Positions 26,770-34,842 of a DNA stretch of 64,000 nt are shown here, in pieces; within the stretch, counting starts at the first letter, position 1; every line of letters begins with the position of its first letter. A program made the position numbers and the translations under genes. A model generated the notes under the pieces. The model did no database searches. It had not been told where the DNA came from and was given only the letters and a program-made list of their open reading frames with translations. Source of the stretch: Rubrolithibacter sp043763625 (GTDB lineage Bacteria > Bacteroidota > Bacteroidia > Sphingobacteriales > Sphingobacteriaceae); NCBI GenBank assembly GCA_043763625.1, contig JAYULL010000163.1, positions 1-64,000 on the forward strand, given 5' to 3'.

Positions 26770-27172
26770 AATCTTTCTTGACGCTAATGTTTGTTCAGAT
26801 TTCCTTCTTCAGAGAAAAGGCTCTGAACCGGCAGAAAAACTCTTCAAACAAATGATGGATAAAGAAATTAAAGTTTTTATTACCCCCACTATTCTTCACA
26901 TCATTATTTATTATTTAGGTAAGGTTCATGAACATACAGTTGTAAAGACTATCATTTCAAATCTTCTAATTGATATTAATATTATTGATTGTAATAAAGA
27001 AATCGCAATAAATGCAGTTAATTCAAAATTCAAGAATATAGAAGATGCATTGCAGTATTACACTGCAATGCATCACAAAGTAGATTTTTTTGTCACTAAT
27101 GATAAGGATTTAAGAAGGCAAGGGCTTCCTTTCTTACCGATCTACTCTCCCACAGAATATCTTAATCTTTAG
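26759..27172 (+). CDS. PIN-domain toxin (VapC-like ribonuclease)
   Basis: A 137-residue PIN domain. D8 in FLDANV, the E95-D96 pair in NIEDALQYYTA and D115/D117 in VTNDKDL form the expected acidic metal site. PIN toxins cleave RNA and are held by the antitoxin encoded just upstream, whose gene it overlaps by 11 bases. The pair has slightly more AT-rich sequence than the thr genes before it, so acquisition by transfer is possible. Confidence 0.85.
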   Translation: MVFKIFLDANVCSDFLLQRKGSEPAEKLFKQMMDKEIKVFITPTILHIIIYYLGKVHEHTVVKTIISNLLIDINIIDCNKEIAINAVNSKFKNIEDALQYYTAMHHKVDFFVTNDKDLRRQGLPFLPIYSPTEYLNL

Positions 27173-27179
27173 TTTCATC

Positions 27180-27222
27180 TCACAGAAAATCATTATTCAA
27201 AAAGAGAAATGCTTTTCTGTGA
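27180..27222. repeat. Inverted repeat between convergent genes
   Basis: TCACAGAAAA at 27180-27189 and its complement at 27213-27222, with a 23-base loop, lie between the PIN gene and the end of the next gene on the opposite strand. It could be a weak two-way terminator, but T-runs are short. Confidence 0.4.
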
Positions 27223-27243
27223 AAATGCAACAATTCTATTCCC

Positions 27244-28455
27244 TTAAAAGAGGTAGTTAATTCCGGCAGTAGCCGAAGGCGTTTTAATTGAAACAGTAAT
27301 TACGTCGTAAACAGCCGTCAAGGGAATGTGTGTTGAGTAAAAGAGCTCAACTTTTCTTTTTATCGTTATTCCCGCTTTTAGATTCGCTCCTGCCCAAAGG
27401 GCCTTCATTTTTAACTCTTTCGGGGTCGAACCAAGTATTACCTGCTCGTTTCGTCCATAACTTGAATAGTTCAAAGCAGGTCCCGCAGCAAAAAATACAC
27501 TTATAGGGTTTGAGTTATAAACATTTGCTATAAACTGCGGAATAAAAGAAATCGTTTGTGCATCCAGTAAATGATAGCCGGTATTTCCGGTTCTACGCAC
27601 CTCCGATTTTGCAGTATGGTACATCAGTCCGGCTCGTAAAATAAATCTTTGTGCCGCATGATTCAAGATCAAATCTATTCCAACCTCCCCCGAGGGTAAG
27701 AATGTACCCCTGCTTGTCACTTGTTTTGCAAGTAAGTTATCTCCTGCGTATTTCATTAAACCTTTAGTTGCACCAATACCAAGGGAAAATCGAGTTTCAG
27801 ATCTCTTATAATTTTCACCATCTTCTTGAAGATTATTAATTATCCCGATAACGTCTGCGATGTCTTTTAAGGTATATGAGCTTTTTTTGATTCTTTTTTG
27901 GAGAAAGGAAGACGAAACGTTAAACAACTCCGCCAGATACAGTAACTGGTTTTTATATAACTGTTGAATTGTAACATATGTATTCTCTTGAGGGTCAATC
28001 TGAACCTTGTTTCTTAGTTCCAAAGGAACTGCATTCTTGCTATGCAAATAATAGTATCTGGACTTGATCGCATCCGTATAGGAGAACAACGTAATGTTTT
28101 CTCCTTTTTGAATTATTTTCAGAAATACCACATCAGTTTTAATAGTGGTGTCTATCGGATTTCTGAAACGGTCCGGCAGTAAAATATCTAAACTTATAGC
28201 AACTTTAAATCGCTGATAAGCGTCGACACCTTCGATTTCGAAATACTCAATATCGAGTACCGTAAATTTTTCGGCACTTGCGTCTAATTTACTTTTAAAA
28301 GCGATAGAAGAAGGATTTCTCTGCCACTCTTGATAATTAATATAACCTCGAACAGTATCGGAGTTTTGATTAATGACAAAGCCCTTTTTGTAATTGCTTT
28401 GTGAGAATGCCACTACCGGCAATAGTAAAATAAAAGAAAGTAAAAATTTATACAT
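27244..28455 (-). CDS. Exported outer-membrane beta-barrel-like protein
   Basis: A 403-residue protein of unknown function. A signal peptide (MYKFLLSFILLLPVVAFSQ) marks the start at 28455 rather than the open frame up to 28509. The N-terminal half (about 25-200) includes KKGFVINQNSDTVRGYINY, a motif common in uncharacterised Bacteroidota exported proteins. The C-terminal 180 residues alternate hydrophobic and polar residues and end GINYLF, a typical outer-membrane barrel end. It is probably monocistronic, downstream of metH on the same strand. Confidence 0.7.
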   Translation of the reverse strand: MYKFLLSFILLLPVVAFSQSNYKKGFVINQNSDTVRGYINYQEWQRNPSSIAFKSKLDASAEKFTVLDIEYFEIEGVDAYQRFKVAISLDILLPDRFRNPIDTTIKTDVVFLKIIQKGENITLFSYTDAIKSRYYYLHSKNAVPLELRNKVQIDPQENTYVTIQQLYKNQLLYLAELFNVSSSFLQKRIKKSSYTLKDIADVIGIINNLQEDGENYKRSETRFSLGIGATKGLMKYAGDNLLAKQVTSRGTFLPSGEVGIDLILNHAAQRFILRAGLMYHTAKSEVRRTGNTGYHLLDAQTISFIPQFIANVYNSNPISVFFAAGPALNYSSYGRNEQVILGSTPKELKMKALWAGANLKAGITIKRKVELFYSTHIPLTAVYDVITVSIKTPSATAGINYLF

Positions 28456-28524
28456 GGCGTTAATTTTCGCCAAGTATAAGAAATGTTCTTTTAAAGAACA
28501 ATTCCCCATAAAACCCTTAAAATA

Positions 28525-31500
28525 TCAATACCCCAAATTCGGACTCAACCACCTCTCAACATCTTCCAAAAGCATATTTTTCCGCTTAGCATAATCTTCA
28601 ACTTGGTCTTTTTGAATTTTTCCCAAGCCGAAATAGCGAGATTCAGGATTGGCGAAGTAAAATCCGCTTACTGCGGCGGTGGGGTGCATCGCAAAACTTT
28701 CGGTTAAGTAAATTCCCGTAGCTTCTTCCGCTTTAAGTAAGTCGAAAAGAGTTCGCTTTTCAGTATGATCCGGGCATGCGGGATAACCCGGTGCCGGACG
28801 AATGCCCTGATATTTCTCCCTAATCAACTCTTCGCTCCTTAAGTTTTCATCTTTTGCATAACCCCAATATTCCTTACGAACCAACTCATGCATTTTTTCT
28901 GCGAAAGCTTCAGCTAAGCGATCAGCTAAGGCCTTGGCCATGATGCTGTTGTAGTCGTCGTGATTCTTTTCAAACTCGGAAACAAGTTCATCGCAACCTA
29001 TTCCTGTAGTAACTGCAAAACCGCCCCAATAATCTTCAATTCCGGTTTCTTTTGGGGCTACAAAGTCCGAAAGTGCATAATACGGTTCGCCTTGTGCTTT
29101 TTCTGATTGCTGACGAAGCGTATGAATTCGAGTTAAAATTTCTTTTCGGGAATCGTCGGTATAAAGCTCAATATCATCGCCGACAGAATTTGCGGCCCAA
29201 AAGCCGATAACTCCTTTTGCTTTCAGTAATTGTTTGTCTACAATTTGTTTCAGAAGATTTTGAGCATCGTCAAATAATTTTTTGGCTTCGATACCTACAA
29301 CCTTATCCTCAAAAATTTTAGGATAGCTTCCGCGAAGTTCCCAAGTATGGAAAAAAGGTGTCCAATCGATATAATCCAACAAGTGCTCAAGCGGAAAATT
29401 ATCAAATATTTTAGTCCCTAAAAAAGTTGGTTTAGGTGTAATAGAGCTGTTTAGATTAATCTGATATTTGCCGGAACGAGCTTCAATAATATTTTTAAAA
29501 CGTTTGTCGGAACGTTTATTTAGATGTGCTTCTCTTGCTTTATCGTACTCTTCTCGGATGTTATTAATATAAGAACCGCGATTTTCACCGTTCATTAATG
29601 TGCTGCAAACCGTAACGCTTCTTGAAGCATCCAACACATGAACGGCAGGGCCGGAGTAATTAGGTGCAACCTTTACGGCGGCATGAATGCGAGAAGTTGT
29701 TGCTCCGCCGATAAGTAGCGGAATTGTAAATCCTTCACGCTCCATTTCTTTAGCAAAATGCACCATTTCGTCTAACGACGGAGTAATCAATCCGCTTAAA
29801 CCGATGATGTCTACCTTTTCTTCTCGAGCACGGCGAATGATTTCGTGAGCCGGAACCATTACTCCCAAGTCGATAACTTCGAAGTTATTACAAGCCAGAA
29901 CTACCCCCACAATATTTTTTCCTATGTCGTGAACGTCGCCTTTAACTGTAGCAAGCAATACCTTTCCCGCAGAACTAGACGATTGTCCGTCAGGGTTTTT
30001 GAGCTTCTCTTCTTCAATATAAGGTAAAAGGTAAGCAACAGCTTTCTTCATCACCCGGGCGGATTTTACCACCTGTGGAAGAAACATTTTTCCGGCCCCG
30101 AACAAATCTCCTACTATGTTCATCCCGGCCATTAAAGGACCTTCTATCACTTGCAGTGGTTTGTCGTACTTTTGACGAGCCTCTTCAACATCACTATCTA
30201 AATAATCTATAATTCCTTTTACAAGCGAATGGGATAAACGAAATTCAACAGTTGCCTTCCGCCACTCTTCATCTTTTACAGCTTCTTTGCCTTTTGCCTT
30301 AACGGTTTCGGCGAATTCTACCAGTCGTTCGGTAGCATCGTCACGTCGGTTCAGCAACACATCTTCTACTCTTTCTAATAATTCTTTAGGGATTTGTTCG
30401 TAAACCTCCAGCATTCCGGCATTTACAATTCCCATATCTAACCCTGCTTTTATAGCATGATACAGGAATGCCGAGTGCATCGCTTCACGTACGACATTGT
30501 TTCCCCGGAAGGAAAATGAAATATTAGAAACACCACCGCTAACTTTCGCGTAGTGCAGATTTTCTTTTATCCAACGAGTAGCGTTTATAAAATCAACAGC
30601 ATAATTGTTGTGCTCTTCTAATCCGGTAGCAACAGTTAAAATATTCGGATCAAAAATGATATCTTGAGGAGGAAAACCTACTTCATTTACTAAAATATCA
30701 TAGGACCGTTGACAGATTTCTTTTCGTCGTTCAAAACTATCAGCTTGACCATGCTCGTCAAAAGCCATCACAACAACTGCTGCGCCGTACTTTACTATTT
30801 TTGCTGCACTTTCTTTGAACTTTTCTTCACCTTCTTTAAGTGAAATCGAGTTTACAATTCCTTTGCCTTGCAAACACTTTAATCCGGCTTCTATAACGGT
30901 CCACTTTGACGAATCGACCATTATCGGAAGTTTGGAAATATCCGGTTCTGAAGCGATAAGATTTAAGAATTTAGTCATCGCTGCTTCCGAATCGAGCATC
31001 CCTTCATCCATATTCACGTCGATTACCTGAGCTCCGCCTTCAACTTGCTGCCTGGCAACAGAAAGGGCAGCGTCAAAATCGCCGCTCAAAATAAGCTTCG
31101 AAAACTTCGGGGAACCGGTAATATTGGTACGCTCACCGATATTTACAAAAATGCTTTCCGGCGTAATCGTTACCGGTTCTAATCCGCTTAAGCGTAAATA
31201 AGGTTCAACTTTCGGGATCCTGTGAGGAGAATATTTTGAAGCCTTTTCGGCAATACATTTAATATGCTCCGGAGTAGTGCCGCAGCAGCCGCCCACGATG
31301 TTGACAAAACCGTTAGCGATGAAATCTTCCAGCAAATGCGCAGTTTCGTGCGGTACCTCATCGTATTGCCCAAATTCATTCGGCAGGCCGGCATTTGGAT
31401 AAGCTGAAATATAGCATCCTGCTTTTTGTGACAACTCCTCGATATGAGGACGCATTTCTTTAGCTCCCAAAGCACAGTTCAAACCAATACTTAAGAGGTT

Positions 31501-32232
31501 TGCATGACTGAGAGAATTCAAAAAAGCTTCTACCGTTTGTCCTGATAAAGTTCTTCCGCTCGCATCAGTGATGGTGCCGGAAATCATTATTTCGAGAGGC
31601 CTCACCCTAAATCCCTCTCCGGCAGAGAGGGACTTTTTTAGCTCTTCTTCGTATTCTTTAATAGCGAAAATCGCTGCTTTAGTAATCAACGTATCCGTTA
31701 TAGTCTCCAATAATAGAACATCTGCACCGCCATCGACCAAGCCTTTTACTTGTTCGGAAAATGCTGCTTTTAATTCATCAAAAGAAACAGCACGATAACC
31801 GGGATCATTTACATCAGGAGACATAGATGCCATTTTTGTAGTCGGCCCCATTGCTCCGGCAACAAACTTCGGTTTACCCGGATTTTTGGCCATAAACTCG
31901 TCAGCTGCTTCCCTTGCAATACGTGCTCCTTCATAGCTCATTTCGTATGATAAGTCTTCCAATTGGTAATCCGCCATTGAAATCCGTTGCGTACTGAAAG
32001 TATTTGTTTCAATTATATCCGCTCCCGCCTCCAGATAAGCCAAGTGGATTTCCTTTATAACGTCGGGGCGAGTGATATTAAGAAGGTCATTATTGCCTTT
32101 TAAATCGCAAGCGTGGTTTTTAAACCGATCTCCGCGAAAATCTTCTTCCGTTAATTGATAGCGCTGAATCATAGTTCCCATTGCGCCGTCAATTACCAAA
32201 ATTCGTTTTTCCAGTTCCTCTCTTATATTCAT
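28525..32232 (-). CDS. metH: Cobalamin-dependent methionine synthase
   Basis: A 1235-residue MetH with all four modules: homocysteine-binding (GLNCALGA and GGCCGTTPEH carry zinc Cys), methyltetrahydrofolate-binding (about 350-630), cobalamin-binding (GDVHDIGKNIV, with the cobalt-ligand His, and GLSGLITPSLDEM) and the C-terminal activation domain (ELRGSYPKIF, RPAPGYPACPDH). It methylates homocysteine using methyl-B12. One oddity: residues about 198-211, just before the conserved MISGTITDASGR, are encoded by a palindromic repeat (31599-31638) and add roughly 14 residues not usual in the family. No B12 riboswitch is visible upstream. Confidence 0.95.
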   Translation of the reverse strand: MNIREELEKRILVIDGAMGTMIQRYQLTEEDFRGDRFKNHACDLKGNNDLLNITRPDVIKEIHLAYLEAGADIIETNTFSTQRISMADYQLEDLSYEMSYEGARIAREAADEFMAKNPGKPKFVAGAMGPTTKMASMSPDVNDPGYRAVSFDELKAAFSEQVKGLVDGGADVLLLETITDTLITKAAIFAIKEYEEELKKSLSAGEGFRVRPLEIMISGTITDASGRTLSGQTVEAFLNSLSHANLLSIGLNCALGAKEMRPHIEELSQKAGCYISAYPNAGLPNEFGQYDEVPHETAHLLEDFIANGFVNIVGGCCGTTPEHIKCIAEKASKYSPHRIPKVEPYLRLSGLEPVTITPESIFVNIGERTNITGSPKFSKLILSGDFDAALSVARQQVEGGAQVIDVNMDEGMLDSEAAMTKFLNLIASEPDISKLPIMVDSSKWTVIEAGLKCLQGKGIVNSISLKEGEEKFKESAAKIVKYGAAVVVMAFDEHGQADSFERRKEICQRSYDILVNEVGFPPQDIIFDPNILTVATGLEEHNNYAVDFINATRWIKENLHYAKVSGGVSNISFSFRGNNVVREAMHSAFLYHAIKAGLDMGIVNAGMLEVYEQIPKELLERVEDVLLNRRDDATERLVEFAETVKAKGKEAVKDEEWRKATVEFRLSHSLVKGIIDYLDSDVEEARQKYDKPLQVIEGPLMAGMNIVGDLFGAGKMFLPQVVKSARVMKKAVAYLLPYIEEEKLKNPDGQSSSSAGKVLLATVKGDVHDIGKNIVGVVLACNNFEVIDLGVMVPAHEIIRRAREEKVDIIGLSGLITPSLDEMVHFAKEMEREGFTIPLLIGGATTSRIHAAVKVAPNYSGPAVHVLDASRSVTVCSTLMNGENRGSYINNIREEYDKAREAHLNKRSDKRFKNIIEARSGKYQINLNSSITPKPTFLGTKIFDNFPLEHLLDYIDWTPFFHTWELRGSYPKIFEDKVVGIEAKKLFDDAQNLLKQIVDKQLLKAKGVIGFWAANSVGDDIELYTDDSRKEILTRIHTLRQQSEKAQGEPYYALSDFVAPKETGIEDYWGGFAVTTGIGCDELVSEFEKNHDDYNSIMAKALADRLAEAFAEKMHELVRKEYWGYAKDENLRSEELIREKYQGIRPAPGYPACPDHTEKRTLFDLLKAEEATGIYLTESFAMHPTAAVSGFYFANPESRYFGLGKIQKDQVEDYAKRKNMLLEDVERWLSPNLGY
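31599..31638. repeat. Palindromic repeat inside metH, copy 1
   Basis: CCCTCTC at 31613-31619 and GAGAGGG at 31625-31631 form a hairpin, flanked by CACCCTAAAT on one side and GACTTTTTTA on the other. The copy at 50141-50177, read on the opposite strand, shows the same order: GCCCCACCTAAATCC, a CTCC-rich hairpin, then GGACTTTT. The element is read through in frame by metH with no stop. Confidence 0.7.
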
Positions 32233-32544
32233 TTGCGAGTTTTATGTTATAAGTTTTATTTAGTAAGTATTAACGGGATAGGAATAAGTGTGTAGACTTA
32301 AAACTTATCATGTAGAACTTACAACTCTAACAGCTTATTTTCGAAAAGTCGGTTATTGTTTTTGACTTCACTTATCTTCTCCGCATTTCGGCGGATAGAA
32401 TTTAGCACCTTGTCAGCACAGGTTGCTAAGACATCGTTGGGTCTATTCCCTCCGTCTTTCTCAATAAGCAATACAAAAATGCTGTTTTTTTCAGTAGGAA
32501 TCAAGAATCGGTCAAACAAAAAAGCTCCCGCAGGAGCTTCCTGA
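32233..32544. other. Intergenic region between metH and the Bax1-like gene
   Basis: These 312 bases hold the terminator of the Bax1-like gene (32512-32540), a loose inverted pair built from ATAAGTTTTA and TAAAACTTAT near 32252 and 32299, and a 66-codon minus-strand frame (32319-32519) with no ATG that I do not accept as a gene. No riboswitch is recognisable upstream of metH. Confidence 0.5.
32512..32540 (-). terminator. Terminator of the Bax1-like gene
   Basis: Perfect 7-base arms AAGCTCC (32522-32528) and GGAGCTT (32533-32539) with a 4-base loop. On the minus strand the hairpin is followed by TTTTTTGTTTG. It begins 5 bases after the stop of the gene at 32545. Confidence 0.85.
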
Positions 32545-33273
32545 TTATTTCCTTCTGCCGAAAAGCCTCAGCAGAAATAAAAACATGTTTATGAAATCAA
32601 GATACAGGGTGAGTGCACCCATGAGTGCCGTTTTTTTCGAGGAAGCATCGCCGTACTCAATTCCTTCGGAAATTCGTTTCAGTTTTTGCACATCGTAAGC
32701 GGTGAGTCCCACGAAGACAGCTACTCCCACAAAACTGATTATATATCCCAATTGGTCGCTTCCAAGAAAAAAGTTAACGATAGAGGCAATAACTATTCCT
32801 ACTAAAAGCATAATTAAAATAGAACCGAATTTTGTTAAATCCTGATTAGTAGTATATCCTGCTACCGCCATAACTCCAAATAGTAAAGAAGCTGTAATGA
32901 AACAACCTAAAACTGAGGAGGCGGTATAAGCAAGCAAAATAAAGCTTAAACTGATTCCGGTAACTGTAGCATAGGCAATAAACAAAAACGAAAGTGCCGA
33001 ATAAGATAGCTTGTTAATACCGAAAGACATTATTAATACGAATGCGATGGGAGAAAACATTGCAACTTTACCCCAAAGAGTTGTACGGCCCGTATCGAAG
33101 TCGACTAATAATTTGATCAAGTTTTCGCTAGTTGCAAAAAAGTATGCTGCTGCTGCCGAAATGCTCAAGGCAATAAACATCCAGAGAAAGACATTAGACA
33201 TAAACTTCTTTGAGTCTGTAGACTCAAGTTGAATTACGTTTTTGTAAGAATAATCAGGACTGTTACTTTCCAT
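32545..33273 (-). CDS. Bax inhibitor-1 / YccA-family membrane protein
   Basis: A 242-residue protein with about seven transmembrane helices of the BI-1/TMBIM family. It has FMSNVFLWMFIALSISAAAAYFF at the first helix and VGLTAYDVQKLKRI and GALTLYLDFINMFLFLLRLF near the end, the latter the family signature. Bacterial relatives include YccA, a modulator of FtsH, and BsYetJ, a calcium leak channel; the role here is unknown. It is the last gene of the murQ-188aa-Bax1 run and ends with a strong terminator. Confidence 0.92.
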   Translation of the reverse strand: MESNSPDYSYKNVIQLESTDSKKFMSNVFLWMFIALSISAAAAYFFATSENLIKLLVDFDTGRTTLWGKVAMFSPIAFVLIMSFGINKLSYSALSFLFIAYATVTGISLSFILLAYTASSVLGCFITASLLFGVMAVAGYTTNQDLTKFGSILIMLLVGIVIASIVNFFLGSDQLGYIISFVGVAVFVGLTAYDVQKLKRISEGIEYGDASSKKTALMGALTLYLDFINMFLFLLRLFGRRK

Positions 33274-33306
33274 TTAAAAATATTTTAAGCAAAATAAGAA
33301 TAAATT

Positions 33307-33873
33307 TTAATTCAACCTCTTAACCATTTGCTCTTCTACTTGCTTGAAAAACTGAATGGGCTTTAAGCCCCGCCAAGCTAATTGATCCAATTGGCCGCCG
33401 AAATTTATATAGTAGTCTATATGGCTATGTTTAAATTCGCCGATAACGTGGTCTCTAAAATTGATTCCGGCAATCCAACCCTCTTCTACATCCTGAAACC
33501 ATTCTTCGTAATACAAATCATCGGACGAGTGAAAATTTAAAATGTTTTCGCCGATAAGGATAAATTTATTGATCCCCTGATCCAACATCAGTTCTAAAAT
33601 TTCGCGTTTAAGAAGCATTATATCGTTATAAATCGCGTCATTCCATTCTCCGATAAATTCTATAATCGAGTATCCTCTATCATAGTCGACAAATAAAACT
33701 TTTAGGTATAAGGTTTGCGAACCAAACTCATCCCACTGCGGGTGGATATAAAAGTTGTATATCTTTTTATCGAACTCAAACTCGCTGTATTGGGTATCAT
33801 AAAAAGGCGAGCGTTCATCTTCCGCAGCAACATAGTAGTCGCGCCACCTGTAAAATGGTTCTATCTCATGCAT
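33307..33873 (-). CDS. Conserved protein of unknown function
   Basis: A 188-residue soluble protein with no signal peptide or membrane helix. It is rich in Tyr, Trp, Asp and Glu (MHEIEPFYRWRDYYVAAEDE, YEEWFQDVEEGWIAGINF). I do not recognise a domain. It lies 27 bases downstream of murQ and 33 upstream of the Bax1-like gene on the same strand, so the three are probably one transcript. Base use and length look like a genuine gene. Confidence 0.75.
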   Translation of the reverse strand: MHEIEPFYRWRDYYVAAEDERSPFYDTQYSEFEFDKKIYNFYIHPQWDEFGSQTLYLKVLFVDYDRGYSIIEFIGEWNDAIYNDIMLLKREILELMLDQGINKFILIGENILNFHSSDDLYYEEWFQDVEEGWIAGINFRDHVIGEFKHSHIDYYINFGGQLDQLAWRGLKPIQFFKQVEEQMVKRLN

Positions 33874-33900
33874 CTCCGGCTCCTTTTCAAATTAATAATT

Positions 33901-34716
33901 CTAATGCTTCAACAGGTTATAGGCTTCTACTGCTTTCCGCACATTTCCATTTTCATCCAATAGCTTTTGAGCTTGTTCTTGACTTGTCCCTGTTTCTCGC
34001 ATAACCATATTTACTGCTCTGCCAACCAGCTTATTATTAGTTAACTGCATATCAAACATTTTATTACCCTTAATCCGGCCCAACCGAATCATAACGGCAG
34101 TGGTTATCATATTCAGTACTAACTTTTGAGCAGTTCCGGATTTCATCCTCGTAGAACCTGTGACGAACTCCGGGCCGACAACAACTTCTACCGGAAATTT
34201 CGATTCAGCAGCAACCGGACTACCGGTATTGCATACAATACATCCGGTAACCAGACCGGCTTTATTAGCCTTTTTTAAACCTCCGATTACATAAGGAGTA
34301 GTTCCGGAAGCCGCAATCCCTATCAAAACATCCTTAGGGGCGACAGTATATTCTTGTAAATCTTTCCAAGCTTGCTCAGTGTCGTCCTCGGCAAATTCCA
34401 CAGCTTTTCTTATCGCTCCATCGCCTCCGGCTATAATACCGATTACCCAATCAAAGGGGACGCCGTATGTAGGCGGGCATTCTGAGGCATCAACAATCCC
34501 CAATCGCCCGCTTGTGCCGGCACCGATGTAGAACAATCTTCCGCCTGTCTTCATTTTCTCAATCGTAACTTCTATAAGCTTCTCAATCTGAGGAATGGCT
34601 TTTTCTACTGCAAAAGGTACAGTTTTATCTTCCTTGTTTATCCCGTGCAGCAGTTCGCTCACCGATTTTTTTTCTAAATCTTGATATCTCGAGTCCTGTT
34701 CTGTAATTCGCTCCAT
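33901..34716 (-). CDS. murQ: N-acetylmuramic acid 6-phosphate etherase
   Basis: A 271-residue SIS-domain lyase that splits the lactyl ether of MurNAc-6-phosphate to GlcNAc-6-phosphate in cell-wall recycling. It has GRLFYIGAGTSGRLGIVDASECPPT, the GGDGAIRKAVEFAEDD segment with the catalytic Glu, and GSTRMKSGTAQK. It is somewhat shorter than E. coli MurQ (298), lacking part of the C-terminal domain, as in many Bacteroidota. It heads a three-gene run on the minus strand, divergent from the S41 protease. Confidence 0.94.
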   Translation of the reverse strand: MERITEQDSRYQDLEKKSVSELLHGINKEDKTVPFAVEKAIPQIEKLIEVTIEKMKTGGRLFYIGAGTSGRLGIVDASECPPTYGVPFDWVIGIIAGGDGAIRKAVEFAEDDTEQAWKDLQEYTVAPKDVLIGIAASGTTPYVIGGLKKANKAGLVTGCIVCNTGSPVAAESKFPVEVVVGPEFVTGSTRMKSGTAQKLVLNMITTAVMIRLGRIKGNKMFDMQLTNNKLVGRAVNMVMRETGTSQEQAQKLLDENGNVRKAVEAYNLLKH

Positions 34717-34842
34717 TTCGTGTTTTAGGTAAACTTCGCAATTAAATTCCGAAGGGAAAACCGATGTAGAGAAATTTTATAATTTAAAAATATGTTGCGG
34801 TCATATAAAGTGTTAAGTGTATTTTTATTGCGGTTTTAAGGA

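Noticed and set aside
32233..32330. Possible cobalamin or SAM riboswitch before metH
   Set aside because: The leader is only about 80 AT-rich bases with no B12-box or SAM-type core; a full riboswitch would not fit.
32319..32519. Minus-strand frame of 66 codons after the Bax1-like gene
   Set aside because: It would start with TTG inside the T-run of the preceding terminator, has no promoter-like box, and no recognised family. The composition is gene-like, so a remnant is possible, but it is not supported as a gene.
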